Shown here piece after piece: positions 15,957-23,095 of a DNA stretch of 64,000 nucleotides. Source of the DNA: Planctomycetota bacterium (lineage in GTDB: Bacteria > Planctomycetota > B15-G4 > SIAN01); assembly GCA_016795285.1 (NCBI GenBank), contig JAEUIC010000047.1:176081-240080 (forward strand), read 5' to 3'. The stretch's first letter is position 1; every line of letters starts with the position of its first letter. Both the position numbers and the translations under genes were made by a program. The notes below the pieces were generated by a model. It was not told where the DNA came from. It saw only the letters and a program-made list of their open reading frames with translations, and did not search any database.

Positions 15957-17690
15957 ATGGTGAGCTGCCCCGCCACGCGTCCCGCGTCGCTCGCGCCCGC
16001 GCATCCGTCGCTGCTGCCGCTGCTGCTTCCGCTGCTGGTCGCGCTGCCGGTCGCGCTCGACGGACGCGCGCACGCGCAATCGGTCGAGCGCCTGAGCGTC
16101 GCGAGCGACGGCACGCCCGGCAACGCGCCTTCCGACGAGGTCTCGCTCTCCGACGACGGCGCGCTGGCGGCCTTCGCGAGCGACGCCACCAACCTCGTCG
16201 CGGGCGACACCAACGGCGCCACCGACATCTTCCTGCGCGACCGGGTCGCCGGCACGACGCGCCGCGTCAGCGTCAGCAGCAGCGGCGTCCAAGCCAACGG
16301 CGCGAGCCATTCACCGCGCCTCTCCGGCGATGGCCGCTTCGTCGCCTTCACCAGCGCCGCCAGCAACCTCGTGACGGGCGACACCGCCAATCGCATCGAC
16401 GTCTTCCTGCACGAGATCGCGACCGGCGTCACGACGCGCCTCAGCCGCAGCACGGCCAACCTGCAGGCCAACGGCGATTGCTTCGAGCCCGCCATCTCGT
16501 TCGACGGCCGCTACGTCGCGTTCGCCTCGAACGCGAACAACTTGGCCGCGAACGACACGAACTCCACGCGCGACATCTTCCTGCGCGACACCCAGCTCAA
16601 CACGACGAGGCGCGTGAGCGTCACGGCGTCGGGCGGCGAGGGCAACAACGAGTCCGAGCACGCCGCGCTCACCCGCGACGGGAAGTACGTCGCGTTCCAG
16701 ACCGGCTCGTTCAACCTCGACCCCGCCGACCTCGACGGCGTGCGCGACATCTACCGGAAGGACATCTCAGGCGGCGCGCTCACGCTCGTCTCGCTCGACG
16801 CCGCCGGCAAGAAGGGCAACTGGGACTCGATCCGTCCCACCCTCTCCGACGACGGCCGTTTCATCGCGTTCGAGTCGCAGTCCGACGTCTGGCTGCCGGG
16901 CGACTCGTTCGGCACGCCCGAGCTCTTCGTGAAGGACCTGCAGACCGGCTCGCTCACGTGCTGGAGCGTCGACTCCGACGGCACGCTGCCGCCGCGCGGG
17001 AATGCGCTCTCGCACCGGCCGACGCTGTCGAGCGACGGGCTCACGCTCGCGTTCGCGAGCAGTTCGCACGCGCTGGTCGAGGGCGACTCGAACGGCGCCG
17101 ACGACGTCTTCTGTCGCAACGCCATGCTTCAGCTCACGACCCGCCAGAGCGTCGACGCCGCGTTCGACGAGGCCGACCTCGGCAGTTCGGGCGCCATCGT
17201 GGCGCTCACCGGCGACGCCCGCTTCGTCGCCTACGCGAGCGACGCGACCGACCTGCTCGCCGGAGGCGCGGCGACGCGCCACGTCTACCTGCGCGAGCGG
17301 CCGCGCGCCGCCGCCGCCTGGAGCAGCTACGGCAGCGGCTGGCCCGGCCGCCAGGGGGTGCCGAGCCTCTCGGTCAGCGCCCCGCCGCAGCTCAACCAAC
17401 CGATCGACCTGCTGATCGGCAACTCGTCGGGCCTCTGGTCGGTGGCGCTCGTCGTGCTCGGAGCGTCGTCGGGCCAGTGGCCGACCGGCTTCGAGGGCGA
17501 CCTGCTGGTCGCTCCCGACGCGACGCTGCTGCTCGCGTTGCCTCCGAGCGGGCTCGCCTTCGGCGATCGCGTGCCGCCCGACGAGGCGTGGATCGGCGCG
17601 CGACTCTTCGTGCAGGCGCTCCAGCTCGACCCGGCCGCGAGCGACGGCGTCTCGTTCACCCCGGGGGTCGAGCTCGACTTCGGGGAGTGA
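15957..17690 (+). CDS. Secreted WD40-like (TolB-type) propeller, paralogue 2
   Basis: I place the start at ATG 15957 because AGGAG lies seven bases upstream and translation gives a clear signal peptide (LLPLLLPLLVALPVALDGRAHAQ); the open frame extends much further upstream but only as a shadow of paralogue 1. The 577-residue product has about seven propeller repeats of the form SGDGRFVAFTSAASNLVTGD. From about residue 453 it has the same 125-residue C-terminal domain (AAWSSYGSGWPGRQGVPSL to FTPGVELDFGE). It differs from paralogue 1 in length of blades and is not an exact duplication. Presumed envelope or secreted location. Confidence 0.85.
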   Translation: MVSCPATRPASLAPAHPSLLPLLLPLLVALPVALDGRAHAQSVERLSVASDGTPGNAPSDEVSLSDDGALAAFASDATNLVAGDTNGATDIFLRDRVAGTTRRVSVSSSGVQANGASHSPRLSGDGRFVAFTSAASNLVTGDTANRIDVFLHEIATGVTTRLSRSTANLQANGDCFEPAISFDGRYVAFASNANNLAANDTNSTRDIFLRDTQLNTTRRVSVTASGGEGNNESEHAALTRDGKYVAFQTGSFNLDPADLDGVRDIYRKDISGGALTLVSLDAAGKKGNWDSIRPTLSDDGRFIAFESQSDVWLPGDSFGTPELFVKDLQTGSLTCWSVDSDGTLPPRGNALSHRPTLSSDGLTLAFASSSHALVEGDSNGADDVFCRNAMLQLTTRQSVDAAFDEADLGSSGAIVALTGDARFVAYASDATDLLAGGAATRHVYLRERPRAAAAWSSYGSGWPGRQGVPSLSVSAPPQLNQPIDLLIGNSSGLWSVALVVLGASSGQWPTGFEGDLLVAPDATLLLALPPSGLAFGDRVPPDEAWIGARLFVQALQLDPAASDGVSFTPGVELDFGE

Positions 17691-17741
17691 CCGCGCCGAT
17701 CCGGGCCCGCACTCCGCCCGCGAAGTCGCTGCGCCGTGAGA

Positions 17742-18065
17742 TCACTGCGCCGCGAAGGCGCTCTGCAGCGCCTCCGCCGTGATCTCTCCGTGCGAAGCGT
17801 GCCACGCAACCTTGCCGTCGACGAAGAGCAGCGCTTGCGGCGATTCGTGCCGGACGCCGCACTTCGCGGCGAAGGTGCGCACGAGGTCGCGCTGCTCGAT
17901 CACATCGATCCACGCCGTCGGCGCGTCGGGGTGGGCGCGCTGCCACGCCTGCCACTCCTCGAACGCGGCGGCCGAGATCGGGCAGCGGGTCGAGTGCTTG
18001 AAGAGCAGGAAGCGCGGCGCGGCGACGGCGGCGGCGAGCTCGGCGGCGGTGGCGAGGCGGGTCAT
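17742..18065 (-). CDS. ytxJ: YtxJ/BrxC-type monothiol bacilliredoxin
   Basis: The 107-residue protein matches the YtxJ (DUF2847) family along its whole length: LFKHSTRCPISAAAFEEW around residues 21-38 with the single active cysteine C28, then WIDVIEQRDLVRTFAAKCGVRHESPQ and LFVDGKVAWHASHGEIT. Family members are thioredoxin-fold bacilliredoxins that reduce bacillithiolated proteins in the cytoplasm. The start is ATG 18065 with GGAGG six bases upstream; the frame remains open for 91 codons further upstream without support. It points to bacillithiol use in this organism, although no bacillithiol synthesis gene is in the window. It is divergent from propeller paralogue 3. Confidence 0.88.
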   Translation of the reverse strand: MTRLATAAELAAAVAAPRFLLFKHSTRCPISAAAFEEWQAWQRAHPDAPTAWIDVIEQRDLVRTFAAKCGVRHESPQALLFVDGKVAWHASHGEITAEALQSAFAAQ

Positions 18066-18079
18066 CGCGATCCTCCGGA

Positions 18080-18176
18080 CGAACGGCGGTCGCCCGATGA
18101 TGCCGGCGGCCGGCCGCCCGTTCCGCTCCACCCCTTCCCGGCGGCGCGGCGGCGGCCCATCATCGGCCGCCGTTCG
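18080..18176. promoter_or_regulatory. Long imperfect inverted repeat in a divergent promoter region
   Basis: CGAACGGCGG...CGATGATG at 18080-18102 faces CATCATCGGCCGCCGTTCG at 18158-18176. The arms match over about 18 positions with a small bulge. Inside the loop, GGCGGCCGGCCGCC at 18105-18118 is a perfect 14-bp palindrome. The structure fills the middle of the 218-bp gap between divergent starts at 18065 and 18284, directly next to the ytxJ ribosome site. A shared operator or an RNA hairpin are both possible. Confidence 0.4.
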
Positions 18177-18283
18177 ATCGCCGATCGGCCGACGCAGCGC
18201 GCCGCTGGCGCGGCTCGATCGCGAGTGCGAGCGAACGTGCCGCCCGACACGCGCCCGCGTCATCGCCGTCGCAGGAGTTGCCC

Positions 18284-20056
18284 ATGCGTCGCCCCCTCGG
18301 CTCGTCGTTGCCTTCGTTGCCTTCGTTGCCCGCCGCACTCGCCGCGCTCGCCCTCGCGAGCCTCGTCCCGTGGCGCACCGCGCACGCGCAGGAGCCGATC
18401 GTGCGCGCGAACCTCACGTGGCAGGGGCGCGAGTCACAGAGCTCGGGCGCGAGCGTTTCGCGCCTCGGCGCGATCAGCGACGACGGCCGCTGGGTCGTCT
18501 TCGCCAGCCTCGCGAGCGACCTCGTCCCGGGCGACCTGCGCGGCGAAGTCGACGTCTTCCTGCGCGACCTCGTCGGCGGCACGACCACGCGGCTCAGCGT
18601 CGCGCCCGGCGGCGTCGAAGCCGATTCCGACTCGGGCATCTACCAGCCGGTCATCACGGGCGACGGCCGCTTCGTCGCCTTCGAGAGCTTCGCCAGCAAC
18701 CTCGTCGCCGACGACACGAACGGCAGCGCCGACATCTTCGTCCTCGACCGCGATCCCGGCGATGACGGCGTCTTCGACGAGGAGCCGATCGTGCTCGAGC
18801 GGGTGAGCGTCTCCTCGAACGGCAGCGAGGCGAACGGCCCGAGCGAGCAGCCATCGATCAGCGCCGACGGCAACAAGGTGGCGTTCCGCAGCTGGGCGAC
18901 CAACCTGATCGCGGTCGACCTGAACGGCGCCTACGACGTCTTCGTCCGCACGCGCAGCAGCGGCACGACGATCCGCGCCAGCCGAAGCAACAGCGACATC
19001 GGCGGCGATGGCGACAGCGTCGAGCCGCAGATCTGCGCGGACGGCAGCGCCGTCGTCTTCCGAAGCCTCGCGACCAACTTCGGCAGCTCCGGCCCGCCGA
19101 TGTGGCAGATCTGGGTGCGCGACCTCGTCGCGAATCGGCTCGAGCTCGCCAGCTCCGACGCCAACGGCGCGCGCCTCTCCGATCCCTCCGAGTCGGGGGC
19201 GATCTCGGGCGACGGTCGCCGTGTCGTCTTCGTCAGCTCGGCGAAGGGGCTCGTCCCCGAAGAGAACCCGGGCGGCACGACTCCTGACGTGTTCGTGAAG
19301 GACCGCGTGACCGGCGCCGTCGACTGCATGTCGACGGGACCCGACGGTCTCGCCGGTCACAGCTCCAATCGCAGCGTGATCTCGGTCGACGGCGGCAGCG
19401 TCTCCTTCTCGAGCCGCTACGGCAGCTTCGTCGCCGGCGACACGAACGACGCCCACGACATCTTCGTGCGAGACGTCGCGACCAAGGCGATCCGCTGCGT
19501 GAACATCGACTGCAGCGGTGCGCCCCCTGCGAGCGGCGCGGGCACGAACTACGATTCCGCCCTCTCCGCCGACGGCCGCTACGCCCTCTTCTCCGCCGCC
19601 GGCACCGAGTACGTCCCCGACGACACCAACATCTACAACGACCTCTTCGTCCACGACCTCGCGAACCCCGGCTTCCAGGCCGCGTGGTCGAACTACGGCG
19701 CCGGCTGGCCCGGCACCCGCGGCGTGCCGACCTTCACGCTCGACGTCGATCCGGAGTTCGGCGCGACCGCCACGGCGACGGCGTCGAACTCGCTCGGCTT
19801 CTGGACCGCCGGCTTCCTCGCGCTCGGCTTCGCGCGCGCCGACTGGCCGACCAACCGCGGCGGCGCGATCGCGGTCGACTTCGTCTCGCTCACCGCCGTG
19901 GTCGTGCCGCCGAGCGGCTACGTGCTCTGCGCCGAGATCCCGTACGACCCGAGCCTCTGCGGCGTCGAGGTCGACCTGCAGCTGATCGAGTTCGATCCGG
20001 GCGCCTCGCACTCCCTCTCGTTCACGCCGGGACTCGCGATCTTCTTCGGGCGGTGA
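18284..20056 (+). CDS. Secreted WD40-like (TolB-type) propeller, paralogue 3
   Basis: The start is ATG 18284 with AGGAG six bases upstream; a TTG at 18278 overlaps that spacer. The 590-residue product has a signal peptide (SLPSLPSLPAALAALALASL...AHAQ) and propeller repeats such as SDDGRWVVFASLASDLVPGD and SADGNKVAFRSWATNL. From about residue 467 it carries the shared C-terminal domain (AAWSNYGAGWPGTRGVPTF to FTPGLAIFFGR), here more divergent than in paralogues 1 and 2. A run of TTGCCTTCG-like triplets encodes SLPSLPSLP in the leader. Secreted or surface protein of unknown ligand. Confidence 0.85.
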   Translation: MRRPLGSSLPSLPSLPAALAALALASLVPWRTAHAQEPIVRANLTWQGRESQSSGASVSRLGAISDDGRWVVFASLASDLVPGDLRGEVDVFLRDLVGGTTTRLSVAPGGVEADSDSGIYQPVITGDGRFVAFESFASNLVADDTNGSADIFVLDRDPGDDGVFDEEPIVLERVSVSSNGSEANGPSEQPSISADGNKVAFRSWATNLIAVDLNGAYDVFVRTRSSGTTIRASRSNSDIGGDGDSVEPQICADGSAVVFRSLATNFGSSGPPMWQIWVRDLVANRLELASSDANGARLSDPSESGAISGDGRRVVFVSSAKGLVPEENPGGTTPDVFVKDRVTGAVDCMSTGPDGLAGHSSNRSVISVDGGSVSFSSRYGSFVAGDTNDAHDIFVRDVATKAIRCVNIDCSGAPPASGAGTNYDSALSADGRYALFSAAGTEYVPDDTNIYNDLFVHDLANPGFQAAWSNYGAGWPGTRGVPTFTLDVDPEFGATATATASNSLGFWTAGFLALGFARADWPTNRGGAIAVDFVSLTAVVVPPSGYVLCAEIPYDPSLCGVEVDLQLIEFDPGASHSLSFTPGLAIFFGR

Positions 20057-20177
20057 GCGGCGGAGACGAAGTCGTTGCCGTCGCCCGACTCGCGACGCGC
20101 CACGCCCCGTTCCCGCGCGGCGCGCCCCGCTATCCTCCCGCGGCCTCCACGAGTCGCTTGCGAAGAGGGTCCCGCTG

Positions 20178-21458
20178 ATGTCGCACCTGTCCCGTTTGCG
20201 CCGCGCCGTCGTCGCGCGCGCGCTGCTCGCCGCCACGGCCGCTCCGCTCGCGCTCGCACTGCTGGCCGCGCCGCTTCGCGCCTTGCAGGGCGCGCCGCCC
20301 GCCGCCGCTCCATCAGCGCCGGCCGCTCCTGCCGTCGCGACGCCGAGCGGTGATGGCACGACGCCGCGGCCGAAGCTCTCCGGCCGGAAGCCGCAGCCGC
20401 GCCGGCCGATGGCGGAGCTGCCCGGCATCAGCGAGTTCGAGCTGAAGAGCGACTGCGTGAGCGCGTTCTGGGGCGTCGATCGCGTCCTCGAGGCGGGCGT
20501 CGTCGAGCCGCTCGACCGCGCGCCCGACGAGAAGCTGCCGATCGCCTTCAACGTGCACGGCTTCGGCGGCGACCACACCGTCGCGTGGGGCCAGGGGCCG
20601 CAGCTGCAGGCGGCGATGAAGAGCGGCGCGACGCCGCGGATGCTCTACGTCTTCCTGAACGCGCAGTGGGAGTGGGGCCACCACGAGTTCGCCGACTCGC
20701 GCGCGAGCGGGCCGTGGGGCAAGGCGCTGACCGAGGAGTTCATCCCGGCGCTCGAGGCGAAGTACGGCGCGGCCGGCGTGCCGGAGGGGCGCTACCTCAC
20801 CGGCCACTCGAGCGGCGGCTGGTCGGTGCTCTGGCTGCAGGTCGCCTACCCCGACTTCTTCGGCGGCTGCTGGGCCACGTCGCCCGACTCGGTCGACTTC
20901 CGCGACTTCACCGGCATCGACATCTACAGCTACGAGAACGCGTTCACCGACCCCGAGGGCCAGCCGATCATGCTGATGCGGCGGCGCGGCGAGTTCACCA
21001 CGTCGATCGAGCAGTTCATGCGGCAGGAGCAGGCGCAGGAGCCGATCGGCGGGCAGTTCTTCAGCTTCAACGCGGTCTTCAGCGAGCTCGGCGAGGACGG
21101 CATGCCGAAGCCGCTGGTCGACGTGACGACGGGCGCGATCGATGCGGCGGTGGCCGATTCGTGGCAGCCCTACGACATCACCTTGAAGCTGAAGCGCGAG
21201 TGGGCGACGCTCGGCCCGAAGGTGAAGGGGAAGCTCCATCTCTACATGGGGCTGATCGACACCTTCCGGCTCGAAGGCGCCGCGATCCTCATGAAGGAGG
21301 AGCTCGCCAAGCTCGGCTCCGACGCGGAGATCCTCCTGGTCGAGGGCCGCGACCACGGCTCGATCTACCAGCCCCACCCCGAGCTCTGGCCCAAGGGGAT
21401 GATGGAACGGATCCACCGCGAGATGGGCGACCGCTGGAAGGCCCACACCGCGAAGTAG
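20178..21458 (+). CDS. Exported alpha/beta hydrolase, esterase (PF00756-like)
   Basis: The 426-residue protein has a signal peptide (about 1-37) and a Pro/Ala-rich linker to about 65. The catalytic domain begins FNVHGFGGDHT around 124-134 and has the nucleophile elbow GHSSGGW with Ser211 at residues 209-215. EGRDHGSIY near residue 398 supplies the likely catalytic histidine. The acidic residue is not obvious. By order of motifs it resembles the esterase D/feruloyl-esterase family. ATG 20178 has AAGAGGG eight bases upstream. A possible -10 box (TATCCT) lies at 20131-20136. Substrate unknown; an ester in the envelope or a plant-type polysaccharide ester is plausible. Confidence 0.8.
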   Translation: MSHLSRLRRAVVARALLAATAAPLALALLAAPLRALQGAPPAAAPSAPAAPAVATPSGDGTTPRPKLSGRKPQPRRPMAELPGISEFELKSDCVSAFWGVDRVLEAGVVEPLDRAPDEKLPIAFNVHGFGGDHTVAWGQGPQLQAAMKSGATPRMLYVFLNAQWEWGHHEFADSRASGPWGKALTEEFIPALEAKYGAAGVPEGRYLTGHSSGGWSVLWLQVAYPDFFGGCWATSPDSVDFRDFTGIDIYSYENAFTDPEGQPIMLMRRRGEFTTSIEQFMRQEQAQEPIGGQFFSFNAVFSELGEDGMPKPLVDVTTGAIDAAVADSWQPYDITLKLKREWATLGPKVKGKLHLYMGLIDTFRLEGAAILMKEELAKLGSDAEILLVEGRDHGSIYQPHPELWPKGMMERIHREMGDRWKAHTAK

Positions 21459-21464
21459 CCGCCG

Positions 21465-21535
21465 CACCGGTGGCGGGGTTGATTCTTCCGCCGGAAGAAA
21501 CATCCCCGCCACCGGTGGCGGGGAGTTACCGTCCG
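21465..21535. repeat. 26-bp repeat unit arranged as a near-perfect inverted pair plus one direct copy
   Basis: Left arm 21465-21490 and right arm 21492-21517 are each 26 bp and pair across a single-base loop; only the TTGA/ATGT block at the middle of each arm is mismatched. A third unit, overlapping the right arm, spans 21510-21535. The middle also forms a perfect 20-bp palindrome, CCCCGCCACCGGTGGCGGGG, at 21504-21523. It fills the 90-bp gap between two convergent genes, so it could act as a bidirectional terminator, although no T-run follows. Confidence 0.85.
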
Positions 21536-21548
21536 GCGGGCGCCGCGC

Positions 21549-22745
21549 TCACCCCCCGCTCTTCCTCGCCCCCTCCGCCGCCGGCTGCCAGCCGAGCGCC
21601 TCGACCAGCCGCGCGCGCGCCGGGCCGAGCAGCGCATCGCCGCCATCCCCGTTGGCCATCAGCGCCAACCCCTCCTCGCCGTCGCTCCGCAGCACCAACA
21701 TCGCGCGGAACCCCTGGTTCGCGCCGCTGTGTCCGAAGAGCGGCAGCCCCGAGTCGCGGAAGAGCTGGAAGCCGAGCCCGTAGTCGCCATCGAGCACCGG
21801 CCGCAGCGCCTCCTCCATCAGCGCCTTCGGCAGCAACGTCCCTTCGCCGCCGCGCAGCGACCGCTGCAGCTCGCGACCGAACCGCAGCAGATCGCTCGCC
21901 GTCGTCCACAGCCCCGCCGCCGCGAGCTCCGGCATCGTCGGCGCATCGCCCCGCACCGGCTTCGGCGGGAAGCCGTGGCCCGCCGCGACGTTCGCGCGCC
22001 GCTCGATCGGCAGCGGCTGCTCGTAGCTGCTCCGCGTCATGCCCGCGGGCGCCAGCACCTCGTCGCGCAAGAACTCGGCGAAGTCGCGCTCGGTCACGTC
22101 GATCACCAGCTGCTGCATCACCGTGTAGCCGCCGCCCGAGTACTGCCACTTCGTGCCGGGCTCGAGCTCGACGACGATCGGCGGCGAGTTGGCCGGCGGC
22201 GCCCCTTCGAGGATGTCGAGCAGCGACGGCACCGCGTCGTCGCCGAGGTAGCCGAGGAAGCCGTGCACCGAGAGGCCGGCCGTGTGGGAGAGCAGCCCGC
22301 GCAACGTGATCGCCTTGCCGTGGCGCAACGCGCTGTCGGGGATCGCGAAGCTCGCGAGCCGGTCGTTCACGTCGGAGTCGAGGTCGAGCACGCCCGCCGC
22401 GACGAGGCGCAACGCCCCCACCGCCGCGACCGGCTTGCTGATCGAGCCGGCCTGGAAGAGCGTGTCGCGGTCGACGGCGACGTCGCCGCCGGCGCGCCGC
22501 ACGCCGAGCCCTTCGGCCAGCGTGATCTCGCCCCCTTGCAGCAACGCGACGCTGACGCCGGGCACGCCCGAGCGCTTGCGCAGCGCCTCGAGGTCGGCGA
22601 GCAGCGCCGCGCGCGACTCCGGCGCCAGACTGGGCGTGGCGCGCACCTCCTGAACGGCTCGCCCGACGATCGGCGGCGCCGCGCGGGCAACCTCCACCAC
22701 GAAGCCGACGACGAGGGTCGAGGCGACCCAGCAGCGACACGACAT
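21549..22745 (-). CDS. Exported serine hydrolase of the beta-lactamase (class C/AmpC-like) fold
   Basis: The 398-residue protein has a signal peptide (1-22) and a beta-lactamase-family domain with the SxxK motif S101-I-S-K104 (QAGSISKPVAAVGAL), the tyrosine motif Y202-S-G (WQYSGGGYTV), and LFGHSGANQGF in place of the KTG triad near residue 340. This set is typical of PF00144 esterases/D-aminopeptidases rather than true beta-lactamases. ATG 22745 has GAGGGAG seven bases upstream. It is convergent with the esterase gene and divergent from katG. Substrate cannot be told from sequence; resistance should not be assumed. Confidence 0.88.
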   Translation of the reverse strand: MSCRCWVASTLVVGFVVEVARAAPPIVGRAVQEVRATPSLAPESRAALLADLEALRKRSGVPGVSVALLQGGEITLAEGLGVRRAGGDVAVDRDTLFQAGSISKPVAAVGALRLVAAGVLDLDSDVNDRLASFAIPDSALRHGKAITLRGLLSHTAGLSVHGFLGYLGDDAVPSLLDILEGAPPANSPPIVVELEPGTKWQYSGGGYTVMQQLVIDVTERDFAEFLRDEVLAPAGMTRSSYEQPLPIERRANVAAGHGFPPKPVRGDAPTMPELAAAGLWTTASDLLRFGRELQRSLRGGEGTLLPKALMEEALRPVLDGDYGLGFQLFRDSGLPLFGHSGANQGFRAMLVLRSDGEEGLALMANGDGGDALLGPARARLVEALGWQPAAEGARKSGG

Positions 22746-23095
22746 CGGGGAACTCCCTCAACGCAGGCAACCAGCGCGACTCGGAGCGGCGCGAAGCGGC
22801 GCAGCCTACGCCGGCAACCTCCGCCCCGCGCTGCGAGGACGCGGTGGACCTGCCCTCCTCACTGCGCGCCGCGCCGCGGCTCTCGGTTTGCGATCGCTCC
22901 CATCGTGGATCGACCGCGGCGAGCATCGCGCGGTCCGCCGAGGGGACGAGCGCTCGCTGCGGCGAGCCGGAACACGGTGGATCGCGGCGAGTCGCGGGGG
23001 ATCGCGAGCGAACGCGGCCCGCCGCGGCTCGCATCCCCGCTGCGGTCGGTCCGGGTCTTCGAGCCCATTCCGAGGAACGAACGAGGAGTCCTTCG
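22746..23095. other. 350-bp divergent intergenic region upstream of katG
   Basis: No gene is supported here, although the katG frame stays open back to 22844. Two related segments, GTGGATCGACCGCGGCGAG at 22905-22923 and GTGGATCGCGGCGAGTCGCG at 22977-22996, form an imperfect direct repeat 72 bp apart. GCCCATTCCGA at 23063-23073 recurs upstream of the DUF4920 gene. I see no convincing -35/-10 pair. Confidence 0.4.

Noticed and set aside
20131..20136. TATCCT as a confirmed -10 box for the esterase gene
   Set aside because: No matching -35 box is found at 16-18 bases upstream; it is too weak to list as a promoter.
21549..22745. Beta-lactamase resistance gene
   Set aside because: The protein has the fold and SxxK, but the KTG motif is replaced by HSG, as in esterases and peptidases of the same family.
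22844..23095. Longer katG start upstream
   Set aside because: The frame is open but the added 84 residues lack any family match, and ATG 23096 has a good ribosome site with proper spacing.
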